Shown here piece by piece: positions 26,072 through 35,322 of a DNA stretch of 64,000 nucleotides. Under the pieces are notes generated by a model. It was given only the letters and a program-made list of their open reading frames with translations. It ran no database searches and had not been told where the DNA came from. Source of the DNA: Phenylobacterium sp. (GTDB lineage Bacteria; Pseudomonadota; Alphaproteobacteria; Caulobacterales; Caulobacteraceae). Numbering within the stretch: the stretch's first letter is position 1; each line of letters starts with the position of its first letter. The translations under genes and the position numbers were made by a program. The stretch covers positions 20,380 to 84,379 of the forward strand of contig NZ_WGNY01000015.1 of the NCBI RefSeq assembly GCF_016124325.1, given 5' to 3'.

Positions 26072-27184
26072 CTAGCCGCCCACGTCGATGTCGGCGGTCA
26101 TCGAGAGGCCCACCCTCAGGGGGTGCTCGGCCAGTTCCTTCGGGTCGAGCGAGATGCGGACGGGCACGCGCTGGACCACCTTGATCCAGTTTCCGGTGGC
26201 GTTCTGGGCCGGGATCACCGCCTGGGACGCACCGGTGCCGCCCGCGAGGCCCACCACGCGGCCGTGGTACTTCACCTTCGAGCCATAGAGGTCGCTGGTC
26301 AGGGTCACCGGCTGGCCCACGCGCACCTTGCGCAGCTGCACTTCCTTGAAATTGGCGTCGACGTAGGCCGACTGGATCGGCACGACGGTCATCAGCCGGC
26401 CGCCCGGCTGGACGCGCTGGCCGATCTCGGCGCCGTTGCGGGTCACCACGCCGTCGACCGGCGCACGGATCACCGTGCGGGCGAGGTCGAGTTCGGCCTG
26501 GCGCAGCCGCGCGCGGGCGGCGGCCACCTCGGGATTGTCGGCCACATCGGCGCCCTCGATCAGCACGCTGGCCGCCTGCTGCTGTTCGCCGGCGGCCGTG
26601 GCGTTGGCGCGGGCCTGGGCCAGCGCCGAGCGGGCCGAGGCCAGGCTGGTCTCGGCGGCGGTCAGCTCGTCGGCGGAGACGGCGCCCGACGACGCCAGTC
26701 CGTTGCGCCGCGTGTATTCCACCTGGGCGCGGCGCAGCTCGGCCTCGGCGCGGGCGATGTCGGCCTTGCGCGCGGCCGCCTGGGCCGACAGCGCGCGGTC
26801 GTTGGCGAAGTACTGGCGCACGCGGCGTTCGGCCTGGTCGAGGTCGGCCCGGGCGCGCTCCACGGCCAGCCGGTAGTCGGCCGGGTCGATCACGGCCAGC
26901 ACCTGGCCCCGCTTAACCGGCTGGGTCTCGAAGGCCGGGACCTGGACGAGCGGGCCGCTCACCAGGGCGTTGATCTCCGCCGTGCTGGCCTGGACGTAGG
27001 CGTCGTCGGTCTCCACATGGCGCGAGGCCACGAGCACCCAGTAGACGCCGTAGATCGCCCCGGCCGCGACGATCACCAGCGCCAGGATCAGGAACAGGCG
27101 GCGGCGGCGCGCGCCGTTCCGCTGCGGCGGGGCGGGCGGCGCCGAGGCGGTGGCTTCGGGCATCGGGCCCTGGTCTCTGGCCAT
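26072..27184 (-). CDS. emrA: membrane fusion protein, EmrA/HlyD family
   Basis: Periplasmic adaptor of 370 residues: a basic cytoplasmic N-terminus, one transmembrane helix (about 29-50), the biotinyl-lipoyl-like segment around ETDDAYVQAS and IRAPVDGVVTRNG, and a long alpha-hairpin of Ala-rich coiled coil (about 100-220) that contacts the outer-membrane channel. The ATG at 27184 is the natural start. It lies between the outer-membrane factor and EmrB on the same strand. Confidence 0.93.
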   Translation of the reverse strand: MARDQGPMPEATASAPPAPPQRNGARRRRLFLILALVIVAAGAIYGVYWVLVASRHVETDDAYVQASTAEINALVSGPLVQVPAFETQPVKRGQVLAVIDPADYRLAVERARADLDQAERRVRQYFANDRALSAQAAARKADIARAEAELRRAQVEYTRRNGLASSGAVSADELTAAETSLASARSALAQARANATAAGEQQQAASVLIEGADVADNPEVAAARARLRQAELDLARTVIRAPVDGVVTRNGAEIGQRVQPGGRLMTVVPIQSAYVDANFKEVQLRKVRVGQPVTLTSDLYGSKVKYHGRVVGLAGGTGASQAVIPAQNATGNWIKVVQRVPVRISLDPKELAEHPLRVGLSMTADIDVGG

Positions 27185-27212
27185 GGTCTTGGAAACTCCT
27201 GAAGGCGGGTCG

Positions 27213-28622
27213 TCAGGCGCGGAAGCCGCCGCCGAGGGCGCGGACCATCTGGGCGTCGAGACTGAGCGCGCGGGCCTCGAGCTGGGCCACCAGCCGGCGC
27301 TGGGCGATCACCGCGTCCTCGGCGGTGAGCAGGGTGAGATAGGAGGTGAGCCCGCCTTCGTAGCGCAGGCGGGCGATGCGGTAGGCCTGTTCGCCCGCCG
27401 CGAGGCTCTCACGCGCCGCGGCCAGGCGCGCGGCCAGGGCGCGCTCGCCGGCCGCCGCGTCGGCCACATCCCGGAGGGCGCCGACCAGGGTCGCGTCGTA
27501 GGCGGCGACGGCGGCGTCGTAGTCGGCCCGCGCGCCGCGATAGGCGCCTTCGAGACGGCCCGCCGAGAAGATCGGCAGGCTGAGGGCGGCGCCGGCCTGG
27601 CCGATGTCGGACCCGGAGGCGGTGAGATTGTCGAGGCCCAGCGACTGAAGGCCGATGAAGGCCGTCAGGTTCACGTTCGGATAGAAGCCGGCCCGGGCGA
27701 CGTCGATCCGCCGGGCCGCCGCCTCGGCGCGCAGGCGCGCGGCCTGCAGGTCGGGCCGGCGTCCGAGGAGATCGGCCGAGAGGTTCGCCGGCAGGCCGAA
27801 GCCGGTCTTCGACGCGGCGACGGGCGGCCCCAGCGCGAGGCCGCGGTCGGGCCCGGCGCCGGCGAGGGCGGCCAGCTGATTGCGGGCGACCGCGAGCTGT
27901 TCGTCGAGCGCGGCGAGGTCCTGGCGCGCCAGGGCGGCGGCGGCGCGGGCCTGGTCGGCCTCGCCGGTGTTGGCGGCGCCGCCCGCGACCCGGCGCTGGA
28001 CCAGATCGGCCGACGCCTGGCGGTTGCGCAGGGCGGCCGCGGCCGCCTCGTGTTCGGCCTGGAGTCGGGCGAAGTCGGCGTAGGCCGAGGCGATGGCGGT
28101 GGTCAGGACGAGCCGGGCCTGGGCGGCGTCCATTCGCGCCGCCTCGCTCTCGGAGACGGCGGCGGCGAGCGCCGCGCGATTGCGGCCCCACAGGTCGAGG
28201 TCGTAGCTGAGGTCGAGGCTGGCGCGCCCGGTGTCGTTGTAGCCCTTGGGTACGAACTGGGCGGGGATGCCGTTGTTGTAGGACTGCTTGTTTTCGGCCG
28301 CCTGGGCGTTGGCGGACAGCGACGGCAGGGTGGCGCCGCGCGCCTGTTCGGCCCGCGCCCGGGCGGCGCGCAGCCGCGCGGCGGCCTCCGTCAGGGTGGG
28401 GGAGCCGGCCAGGGCCTCGTCCATCAGGGCGTCGAGCTGCGGGTCGCCGTAGGCGGCCCACCAGCGCTCGGCGGGCCAGTCGGCCGCCGGCGCCTTCAGG
28501 CTTTCGGTCGCAACGTACTGCGCCGCCGTCGCCGGCTGGGGGGCAGGGCTCAGCTTCGGGACGGCGGCGCATCCGGCCAGCGCAACGGCGCCGGCCGCGA
28601 GGGGGATGATCAAACGAGGCAT
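27213..28622 (-). CDS. outer membrane efflux lipoprotein, NodT/TolC family
   Basis: 469 residues. The N-terminal signal ends in the lipobox LAGC (Cys about 18), as in NodT-type channels. The rest is two outer-membrane efflux repeats with long Ala/Arg-rich helices. The family block AYRGARADYDAAVAAYDATL occurs in the second repeat. It is the first gene of the minus-strand efflux operon, followed by emrA after 28 bases. The promoter region is shared with the divergent TetR gene and carries the palindromic operator. Confidence 0.92.
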   Translation of the reverse strand: MPRLIIPLAAGAVALAGCAAVPKLSPAPQPATAAQYVATESLKAPAADWPAERWWAAYGDPQLDALMDEALAGSPTLTEAAARLRAARARAEQARGATLPSLSANAQAAENKQSYNNGIPAQFVPKGYNDTGRASLDLSYDLDLWGRNRAALAAAVSESEAARMDAAQARLVLTTAIASAYADFARLQAEHEAAAAALRNRQASADLVQRRVAGGAANTGEADQARAAAALARQDLAALDEQLAVARNQLAALAGAGPDRGLALGPPVAASKTGFGLPANLSADLLGRRPDLQAARLRAEAAARRIDVARAGFYPNVNLTAFIGLQSLGLDNLTASGSDIGQAGAALSLPIFSAGRLEGAYRGARADYDAAVAAYDATLVGALRDVADAAAGERALAARLAAARESLAAGEQAYRIARLRYEGGLTSYLTLLTAEDAVIAQRRLVAQLEARALSLDAQMVRALGGGFRA

Positions 28623-28675
28623 ATCCGCGCCTTGGGGGAGGAAGTTGCGGGCCGCGGCGATCCGCCCCTCTGGAC

Positions 28676-28694
28676 TGACCGTACGGTACGGTCA
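28676..28694. promoter_or_regulatory. TetR-type operator palindrome
   Basis: tgaccgtac-g-gtacggtca is a perfect 19-bp palindrome with 9-base arms. It sits between the divergent efflux operon (start 28622) and the TetR gene (start 28748). A -10-like catata abuts it on the plus side. Placement and symmetry fit a site where the repressor controls both directions. Confidence 0.75.
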
Positions 28695-28747
28695 TATATT
28701 GGGAGCCAGACTGGACGGCGTCAAGGCGCCGGATAAAGGTGATTGCG

Positions 28748-29365
28748 ATGTCGGCGGCGATGGCCCTTTCGCGGAGAGACGAACGGCGCGAGGCGATCCT
28801 CGACGTGGCGCGCGAATGCTTCCTGGCCGACGGCTACGGCGCGACCTCGATGTCGACTATCGCCGCCCGGCTCGGCGGGTCGAAGGGCACGCTCTACAAC
28901 TACTTCCGCAGCAAGGAAGACCTGTTCGCCGCGATGATTCAGCGCCAGTGCGGCGAGGTGCAGGCCAGCCTGTTCGACGTCGGCGCGGCCGGCGGAGAGC
29001 CCAGGGCCCGCCTCACGCGCTTCGCGCGCAGCTTCCTGCAGGCGCTGATGGATCCCCAGGCGCTCGGCATTCACCGCCTGATCGTCGGCGAGGGCGACCG
29101 CTTCCCCGAATTGGGTCGGGTCTTCTTCGAGAGCGGTCCCCAGCCCGTGATGGACCGTGTGGGCGCCTATCTCGGCGAGTTGATGGACCAGGGCGTGCTG
29201 CGGCGAGCCGATCCCGCGATCGCCGCCCAGCAGTTCAAGGGGCTCGCGCTTTCGGGCGCCTACTGGCACGTGATGTGGGGCGTGATGGACGCACCCTCGC
29301 CAGCCGAGATCGAGGAACAGGCCGACCAGACGGTCGAGGCCTTCCTGCGCGCCTACGCGCCCTGA
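28748..29365 (+). CDS. TetR/AcrR family transcriptional repressor
   Basis: 205 residues. The N-terminal HTH (about 15-60) contains ILDVARECFLADGYGATSMSTIAARLGGSKGTLYNYFRSKEDLF. The C-terminal ligand-binding domain follows the AcrR C-terminal type (FLQALMDPQALGIHRLIVGEG). The ATG at 28748 has aaagg 8 bases upstream, and a GTG at 28739 is less likely. It is divergent from the emrAB/outer-membrane operon and very probably represses that operon and itself through the palindrome at 28676-28694. Confidence 0.93.
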   Translation: MSAAMALSRRDERREAILDVARECFLADGYGATSMSTIAARLGGSKGTLYNYFRSKEDLFAAMIQRQCGEVQASLFDVGAAGGEPRARLTRFARSFLQALMDPQALGIHRLIVGEGDRFPELGRVFFESGPQPVMDRVGAYLGELMDQGVLRRADPAIAAQQFKGLALSGAYWHVMWGVMDAPSPAEIEEQADQTVEAFLRAYAP

Positions 29366-29391
29366 ACGCGTCGCGCGGCGACTGAGACGGG

Positions 29392-29553
29392 CTAGAAGCC
29401 TAGGTTAGTCGTTCGCAGGAACGTTTCGGCGATCCAGACCACGCCGGCCCAGAAGCCCGCGCCGAGGAGCGCCACAAAGGCTAGGCAGGCCAGCGAACGG
29501 ACGGGCCGTTCCGCCTGCCGCGCCACGCCAGTGAAGGCGAGGTCGCGTCGCAT
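29392..29553 (-). CDS. small single-pass membrane protein (53 aa)
   Basis: A 53-residue frame from the ATG at 29553 to the TAG at 29392-29394. ggagg lies a few bases before the start. The protein has a basic N-terminus (MRRDLAFTGVARQAERPVRS) and one transmembrane helix of about 22 residues (about 21-42, LACLAFVALLGAGFWAGVVW). No homolog can be named. The good ribosome site and membrane profile support it over a longer overlapping frame (29405-29614) that is rich in Arg and Gly and lacks such a site. Confidence 0.55.
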   Translation of the reverse strand: MRRDLAFTGVARQAERPVRSLACLAFVALLGAGFWAGVVWIAETFLRTTNLGF

Positions 29554-29656
29554 ATAACCTCCCAAGTCTGTCTACTCTTATTCTGACGTCCGCCGGGTCG
29601 AGCCGGCTGAACATGATGAGGCTGACACAAACATTACGGTTTGGAAAGGTTGTTGC

Positions 29657-30517
29657 TCACCGGCCCGCGATCTTGTGATCGGCGCGCGCCTTGAGATAGG
29701 CCTGCAGCGCCGCCACGTCGGCGTCGGACATGTCCGAGAAGCGGTTGCGGGCGACGGCGGTCATCAGCCCCACCTCGCGCCCGCCGGCGGCGACGCCGGT
29801 GCGCATCAGGCGGCGGAAATCCTCGGGATCGTAGGCGGCCGCGATCGTGAGGTCGGGCGTCACCAGGGGTCCACCCGCGACGCCGCCAAGGCTTTGACCA
29901 TGGCATTCGACGCAGGCGCGGGCGAGATCGCGGCCTTCGGAGGTGGCCGGGCCGAAGTCGGGCAGCTCGGGGTTCGCATGCGCCGCGATGACGGCCGGCT
30001 CCGACTTGAAGAGGCCAAGCAGGGCGCCGACCCGGGCCATGGGGCGGAGCTTGAAGCGCGGCTGGACCTCGCCGCCGGCCGGCGCGGCGCGGATAAGCGC
30101 GATCAGGTCGGCGGTCTCCTGGTCGGTCAGGTGCGAGAAGGCCGCCGAGGGCATGATCCAGAGCGGGCGGCCGTCGGCCCCGACGCCGTGACGGATGGCG
30201 CGTTCGAGATCGGCGTCCGAATGGCCCGCGGCGACCAGCGTCAGGTTGGGCGCATAGGCCACCACGACGCCCGGGATGTCGTCGAACAGCCGTCCCTGAA
30301 GGTTGGCGGCGTGGCAGTCGAAGCAGCCGTACCGGCGGGCGACGGCCCGGCCGCGATCCGCGTCGCCGGCCACGCCGGCGAGGGATCGGCCTTGAACATG
30401 GCCGGGCGGCGCGCGCAGGAGAACCTCGCTGGCGGCGAACCCGCCCAGGACGACCACGGCCGCCAGGCCGCCCACTCCAGCCGCCGCCCAGGCGGCCCAC
30501 TTCCACAGTCGCGACAT
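29657..30517 (-). CDS. diheme cytochrome c, membrane-anchored
   Basis: 286 residues. An N-terminal transmembrane anchor (about 8-30) is followed by two cytochrome c domains, with heme sites C65-F-D-C68-H69 and C202-V-E-C205-H206. Methionine ligand candidates follow each (for example in WIMPSAAF). Anchored diheme cytochromes like this serve as electron carriers for periplasmic dehydrogenases or terminal oxidases. No partner dehydrogenase is adjacent. The heme would be attached by the Ccm system encoded further on in the window. Confidence 0.9.
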   Translation of the reverse strand: MSRLWKWAAWAAAGVGGLAAVVVLGGFAASEVLLRAPPGHVQGRSLAGVAGDADRGRAVARRYGCFDCHAANLQGRLFDDIPGVVVAYAPNLTLVAAGHSDADLERAIRHGVGADGRPLWIMPSAAFSHLTDQETADLIALIRAAPAGGEVQPRFKLRPMARVGALLGLFKSEPAVIAAHANPELPDFGPATSEGRDLARACVECHGQSLGGVAGGPLVTPDLTIAAAYDPEDFRRLMRTGVAAGGREVGLMTAVARNRFSDMSDADVAALQAYLKARADHKIAGR

Positions 30518-30674
30518 CGCGCACGCTCCCCTGGCGCGGTCCCTGACGGACCGGCGTTTTCGGAAGCGGCGGAATTAAGGACGCCGCCGGGGCGCCTCAA
30601 TCAGCATGATTGCAGCGGCGCTCTGCGGAAATGGGGCACACCCATCCGGGCCGGCGGAGGATAGGCTGGCGCCG

Positions 30675-32027
30675 TCAGGCCGCCGCCTTCTTCACGGCGC
30701 CGGCGATCTCGCGAACCACCTGGTTGACGAGCGTTTCGTCGTCGCCTTCGGCCATGATGCGGATCAGGGGCTCGGTGCCCGAGGCGCGGACCACCAGCCG
30801 GCCCGAGCCGTTCAGGCGCTGCTCGGCGTCGGCCAGCACCGCCTTGACCTGGTCGCTCTCCAGCGGCTTCCCGCCCGAGAAGCGCACGTTCTCCAGCTTC
30901 TGCGGCACCGGCTCGAACTGGCGGGCGACGGCGCTCATGGGCTGGTCCGACTGCTTCAGGACGGCCAGCACCTGCAGCGCGGCCAGCAGGCCGTCGCCGG
31001 TGGTGGAGAAGTCGGACAGGATCACGTGGCCCGACTGCTCGCCGCCCAGGTTGAACCCGCCCTCGCGCATGCGCGCCATGACGTAGCGGTCGCCCACCTG
31101 GGTACGCTCCAGCCGGAGGTCGCGGGCGGCCAGGAACCGCTCCAGGCCCAGATTGGACATCACGGTGGCGACGACGCCGCCGCCGCGAAGCCGCTCGCGC
31201 CGCGACCAGTCGCCGGCGATGAGGGCCATGATCTGATCGCCGTCCACGATGTGGCCCTGTTCGTCGCAGATCAGGACGCGGTCGGCGTCGCCATCGAGCG
31301 CGATGCCGATGTCGGCGCGATAGTCGCGCACGGCTTTCTGCATGGTTTCGGGATGGGTCGAGCCGCAATCCTCGTTGACGTTGAAGCCGTTGGGCGAGAC
31401 GCCGACCGGAATGACCTCGGCGCCCAGCTCGTGCAGCGCCATCGGAGCGACCTTGTAGGCCGCGCCGTTCGCGCAATCGATGACGATGCGCATGCCGGAC
31501 AGGTTCATGCGCCGCGGGAAGGTGGCCTTGGCGATCTCGATATAGCGCGCCTGGCAGTCGTCGATGCGCTGGGCGCGACCGAGCTCGCGCGGCGAGGCGA
31601 GGTTCTGGTCCAGGCCCTCGCCCATCCGGGCCTCGATCTCCAGCTCCTGCTCGTCCGAGAGCTTGTAGCCGTCGGGGCCGAACAGCTTGATGCCGTTGTC
31701 CTCGAACCCGTTGTGCGAGGCCGAGATCATCACCCCCAGGTCGGCGCGCAGCGAGCGCGTCATCATGGCCACCCCCGGCGTCGGCAGGGGCCCGAAGATG
31801 CGCACATCCATGCCCACGCTGGTGAAGCCGGCGACCAGGGCGGGCTCGATCATGTAGCCCGACAGCCGCGTGTCCTTGCCGATGACCACCAGATGGCGGC
31901 GCTCGTCCTTCGACATGAACATCTTGCCGGCCGCCATGCCCACGCGCAGCGCCACCTCCGCCGTCATAGGATGGCGGTTGGCCTGCCCGCGGATGCCGTC
32001 GGTGCCGAAATAAGCGCGCTTGCTCAT
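30675..32027 (-). CDS. glmM: phosphoglucosamine mutase
   Basis: Converts glucosamine-6-P to glucosamine-1-P for UDP-GlcNAc, used in peptidoglycan and lipid A. 450 residues. The N-terminus is [18 protein letters not shown], the phosphoserine loop [19 protein letters not shown], the metal loop [11 protein letters not shown], and the C-terminal phosphate loop [13 protein letters not shown]. It is divergent from glmS, which makes its substrate, over 133 bases with two GATTC sites and a short hairpin (32068-32084) in its leader. Confidence 0.97.
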   Translation of the reverse strand: MSKRAYFGTDGIRGQANRHPMTAEVALRVGMAAGKMFMSKDERRHLVVIGKDTRLSGYMIEPALVAGFTSVGMDVRIFGPLPTPGVAMMTRSLRADLGVMISASHNGFEDNGIKLFGPDGYKLSDEQELEIEARMGEGLDQNLASPRELGRAQRIDDCQARYIEIAKATFPRRMNLSGMRIVIDCANGAAYKVAPMALHELGAEVIPVGVSPNGFNVNEDCGSTHPETMQKAVRDYRADIGIALDGDADRVLICDEQGHIVDGDQIMALIAGDWSRRERLRGGGVVATVMSNLGLERFLAARDLRLERTQVGDRYVMARMREGGFNLGGEQSGHVILSDFSTTGDGLLAALQVLAVLKQSDQPMSAVARQFEPVPQKLENVRFSGGKPLESDQVKAVLADAEQRLNGSGRLVVRASGTEPLIRIMAEGDDETLVNQVVREIAGAVKKAAA

Positions 32028-32116
32028 GCCGTTGTCGTCCAGAAACGTTCGGAAACTGAGATTTAGTCGACGGGAGCCCCGTCGATGCTAAAGCCGCCCT
32101 TCGTGGCGGAACCAAG

Positions 32117-32132
32117 GATTCGCCAGCGATTC
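32117..32132. promoter_or_regulatory. paired GANTC (CcrM/GcrA-type) sites, glmM-glmS promoter region
   Basis: Two gattc sequences at 32117-32121 and 32128-32132 (11 bases start to start) lie in the 133-base divergent region, 29-44 bases upstream of glmS. In Caulobacterales GANTC is methylated by CcrM and read by GcrA. That these two sites are functional is inference from position. Confidence 0.45.
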
Positions 32133-32160
32133 GGCTTAGCACAAAGGAAGCCTGCGCCAC

Positions 32161-33975
32161 ATGTGCGGCATAATCGGCATCGTCGGGACCGTCTCCGTCC
32201 AGGAACGGCTGATCGAGAGCCTCAAGCGCCTGGAATACCGTGGCTATGACTCGGCCGGCGTGGCGGGCTTCACCAAGCAGGGCGTCGAGCGCCGCCGCGC
32301 GGCCGGCAAGCTCAAGAACCTGGAAGCCGTGCTGGCGAAGGATCCGCTCCGCGCCACCGTGGGCATCGGCCACACGCGCTGGGCCACGCACGGCCCGCCG
32401 ACCGAGGGCAACGCCCACCCGCACCGCGCCGGCCGCGTCACCCTGGTGCACAACGGCATCATCGAGAACTTCGCCGAGCTGAAGGCCGCCCTGGCCGCCA
32501 GGGGCCGCACGTTCTCGACCGACACCGACACCGAGGTCGTCGCCCAGCTCCTCGACCAGGAGCTGGAGACCAAGCCGCCGCTCGAAGCCTTCAAGGCCAC
32601 GCTCGACCAGCTCCGCGGCGCCTTCGCCCTGGTGGTGATGATCGACGGCGAGGAGGGCATGATCCTGGGCGCGCGCCGAGGCCCGCCGCTGGTGGTGGGC
32701 TATGGCGACGGCGAGATGTTCCTGGGCTCGGACGCCCTCGGCCTCGGCCCCTTCACCAACCGCATCGCCTATCTCGAAGACGGCGATTTCGTCGCCATCG
32801 ACCACGCGACGGCGCGCATCTTCGACGACGCGGGCCACCCCGTGGAACGCGCGGTCCAGACCGTGGCCCAATCGGCGACGCTGATGGAGAAGGGCAACTA
32901 CCGGCACTTCATGGAAAAGGAGATCCATGACCAGCCGGACGCCTGCCAGCATACGCTGTCGGCCTATATCGATCCGGTCTCGACGCGGTTCGCCCCGCCG
33001 TCCGGCCTCGACCTCTCGGCGTTCGACCGCATCCAGATCGTAGCCTGCGGCACCGCCAGCTACGCCGGGCAGATCGCCCGCTACGCCTTCGAGCGGCTCG
33101 CGGGCCTGCCCTGCGACGTCGAGGTGGCCTCGGAGTTCCGCTATCGCGAGCCGGCGGTGGGTCCGAAGACCCTGGCCGTGGCGGTCTCGCAGTCAGGCGA
33201 GACGGCCGATACGCTGGCGGCGCTGCGCTGGTGCAAGGCCCAGGGGCTGACGACCGCGGCCCTGGTGAACGTCCACGGCTCCACCATGGCCCGGGAGGCC
33301 GACCTGCTGCTGCCGACCCACGCCGGGCCGGAGATCGGCGTGGCCTCCACCAAGGCGTTCACCAGCCAGGTTGCGGCCCTGACCGCGCTGGCCGCCACCG
33401 CCGCGCGCCAGCGGGGCCGGATCGACGCGGCCGAGGAGGCGCGCGTCGCGCGGATGCTCCTGGAGGCGCCGCGCCTGATCGCCGAGGCCAACGCCGCCGA
33501 GGATCATATCCGCACCCTGGCGCCCGAGCTCGCGCGGGCTCGCGACGTGCTCTACCTGGGCCGGGGCGCCATGTTCCCGCTGGCCCTGGAAGGCGCGCTG
33601 AAACTCAAGGAAATCAGCTACATCCATGCCGAGGGCTATGCGGCGGGCGAACTGAAGCACGGGCCCATTGCGCTGATCGACGAGGCCACGCCGGTGATCG
33701 TCATCGCGCCGTCCGACGACCTGTTCGAGAAGACCATCTCCAACATGAGCGAGGTCGCCGCCCGCGGCGGGCCGATCGTGCTGATCACCGACGCCGAAGG
33801 CGCCCGCCACGCGCCGGAGGGCGCCCGAGTGATCGTCGGGCCGACCTGCGATCCGCTGGTCGCTCCGCTGGTCTACGCGCCCCCCATCCAGCTGCTCGCC
33901 TATTACGTGGCGGTGCAGAAGGGCGCCGACGTCGACCAGCCGCGGAACCTCGCCAAGTCGGTGACGGTCGAATAG
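32161..33975 (+). CDS. glmS: glutamine--fructose-6-phosphate aminotransferase (isomerizing)
   Basis: First enzyme of the hexosamine pathway, making glucosamine-6-P from fructose-6-P and glutamine. 604 residues. The N-terminal Cys (MCGIIGIVG) is the glutaminase nucleophile of the class II amidotransferase domain (about 1-220). Two SIS domains follow (about 280-430 and 450-590), and the C-terminus DQPRNLAKSVTVE is the family ending. Divergent glmM and a hairpin terminator shared with the next gene flank it. Confidence 0.97.
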   Translation: MCGIIGIVGTVSVQERLIESLKRLEYRGYDSAGVAGFTKQGVERRRAAGKLKNLEAVLAKDPLRATVGIGHTRWATHGPPTEGNAHPHRAGRVTLVHNGIIENFAELKAALAARGRTFSTDTDTEVVAQLLDQELETKPPLEAFKATLDQLRGAFALVVMIDGEEGMILGARRGPPLVVGYGDGEMFLGSDALGLGPFTNRIAYLEDGDFVAIDHATARIFDDAGHPVERAVQTVAQSATLMEKGNYRHFMEKEIHDQPDACQHTLSAYIDPVSTRFAPPSGLDLSAFDRIQIVACGTASYAGQIARYAFERLAGLPCDVEVASEFRYREPAVGPKTLAVAVSQSGETADTLAALRWCKAQGLTTAALVNVHGSTMAREADLLLPTHAGPEIGVASTKAFTSQVAALTALAATAARQRGRIDAAEEARVARMLLEAPRLIAEANAAEDHIRTLAPELARARDVLYLGRGAMFPLALEGALKLKEISYIHAEGYAAGELKHGPIALIDEATPVIVIAPSDDLFEKTISNMSEVAARGGPIVLITDAEGARHAPEGARVIVGPTCDPLVAPLVYAPPIQLLAYYVAVQKGADVDQPRNLAKSVTVE

Positions 33976-33988
33976 GGGCGCGCCCAAA

Positions 33989-34023
33989 CGAAAACGGCCG
34001 CCCCGATCGGGGCGGCCGTTCGT
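33989..34023. terminator. bidirectional terminator between glmS and lipoprotein gene
   Basis: aacggccgcccc (33993-34004) and ggggcggccgtt (34009-34020) are perfect 12-base arms around gatc. On the minus strand the stem is followed by a T-rich gttttcgttt run. On the plus strand the tail is only ttcgt. It lies between the convergent glmS and lipoprotein genes. Confidence 0.75.
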
Positions 34024-34042
34024 AACGTCGCTGATGTGCGAC

Positions 34043-34285
34043 TTACTTCTTTTCGGGCTCGGAAGCCATCGCGCCGGCGTCGGCGGCGGGCGCGGCCGCA
34101 TCGGCGGCCGGAGCAGCAGCGTCGGCGGCCGGAGCGGCGGCGTCAGCCGGCGGAGCAGCAGCGTCGGCAGCCGGGGCCTCAGCGGCCGGGGCTTCAGCCG
34201 GAGCGGCTTCTTCTTTCTTTTGGCAGGCAGCCAGGCTCAAAGCCAGGACGCCCGCGGCAGCGACGGTCAGAATGCGAAGCTTCAT
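34043..34285 (-). CDS. small Ala/Pro/Asp-rich lipoprotein
   Basis: 80 residues. Lipoprotein signal peptide (about 1-20) with lipobox LAAC, then an acidic low-complexity body built of AAAPAADA-type units from about residue 36 to 68. A GGGGAG site lies 9 bases before the ATG. It likely sits in the envelope as a flexible anchored peptide. No enzymatic function is expected. The repeats in the DNA make its length variable. Confidence 0.75.
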   Translation of the reverse strand: MKLRILTVAAAGVLALSLAACQKKEEAAPAEAPAAEAPAADAAAPPADAAAPAADAAAPAADAAAPAADAGAMASEPEKK

Positions 34286-34443
34286 TTGAGTTGGCTCCCC
34301 TTGGGGTGAATCCCCCGACGAGCGCGACCCTACACAACTTCGTGCGATCTCAAAATCGTGATCGTGCGGCGGGACCGAAAAAATGTCGCGCGCCCCGAGC
34401 AGAACGCATTAGGGGAGACGGGGGCGGCGGGTCGGAGGCGTTG

Positions 34444-35313
34444 ATGGGTAAGCGCGTGAGGAAGGCGGTCCTGCCGGTGGCGGGCCTTGGCACCCGGGTC
34501 CTGCCCGGCGCGAAGACGACGCCCAAGAACCTTCTCAACGTCGTGGACCGGCCGATCCTCAGCTATGTCGTCGAGGAGGCGCGCGCCGCCGGGATCGAGC
34601 ACATCGTGTTCATCGTCGGGCGCGGCCAGTCGGCGATCGAGGACTATTTCGACGCCAGCCCCGAGATCGAGCAGGCGCTGGCCGCCAAGGGCAAAACCGA
34701 CATCCTGGCCGACGTCCGCCGCGACCTGCCCGAGCCGGGGCAGATGAGCTTCGTACGCCAGATGGCGCCCCTGGGCCTGGGCCACGCGATCTGGTGCGCC
34801 CGCCACATCGTGGGCGACGAGCCTTTCGCCGTCATGCTGCCGGACATGCTGATGGCCGCCGACCCGCCGGCGCTCGCCCAGGCCGTGGCGGCCTACGAGC
34901 AGGTGGGCGGCAACGTCGTCGTCGTCGAGCCGGCCCCGGAGGGCGAGGCCCACAAATACGGGATCGTCGCGCTGGACGGCCGCGAAGGACGCCTCAATCG
35001 CATGACCGGCATGGTGGAGAAGCCGCCGCCGGGGACCGAGCCCTCGAACCTGTTCATCTCCGGCCGCTACATCCTGCAGCCCGAGATCTTCGAGATCCTC
35101 GAGACCCAGGAGCGCGGCGCGGGCGGCGAGATCCAGCTCACCGACGGCATGTTCAAGATGATGCAGACCCAGGCCTTCCACGCGCTGGAGTACGACGGGA
35201 CCACCTACGACTGCGGCGACAAGATCGGCCTCCTGCGGGCCAACCTCGCCTTCGCCCTGGCGCGGCCCGACCTGGCCGACGCGACCCGCAAGGCGATCGC
35301 GGAGCTCCTGTAG
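34444..35313 (+). CDS. galU: UTP--glucose-1-phosphate uridylyltransferase
   Basis: Makes UDP-glucose, precursor of envelope glycans and of UDP-glucuronate through ugd. 289 residues. The nucleotide-binding opening is PVAGLGTRVLPGAKTTPKN, followed by LGLGHAIWCARH and the conserved ISGRYILQPEIFEIL and GEIQLTDGM blocks. The ATG at 34444 follows ggagg by 5 bases, and the open frame further upstream is not family sequence. It is followed after 9 bases by an epimerase-like gene. Confidence 0.96.
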   Translation: MGKRVRKAVLPVAGLGTRVLPGAKTTPKNLLNVVDRPILSYVVEEARAAGIEHIVFIVGRGQSAIEDYFDASPEIEQALAAKGKTDILADVRRDLPEPGQMSFVRQMAPLGLGHAIWCARHIVGDEPFAVMLPDMLMAADPPALAQAVAAYEQVGGNVVVVEPAPEGEAHKYGIVALDGREGRLNRMTGMVEKPPPGTEPSNLFISGRYILQPEIFEILETQERGAGGEIQLTDGMFKMMQTQAFHALEYDGTTYDCGDKIGLLRANLAFALARPDLADATRKAIAELL

Positions 35314-35322
35314 GGGGCGCCG

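Noticed and set aside
29405..29614. 69-residue minus frame near the TetR gene
   Set aside because: Arg/Gly-rich with no ribosome site; the overlapping 53-residue membrane protein frame has a better ribosome site and helix profile.
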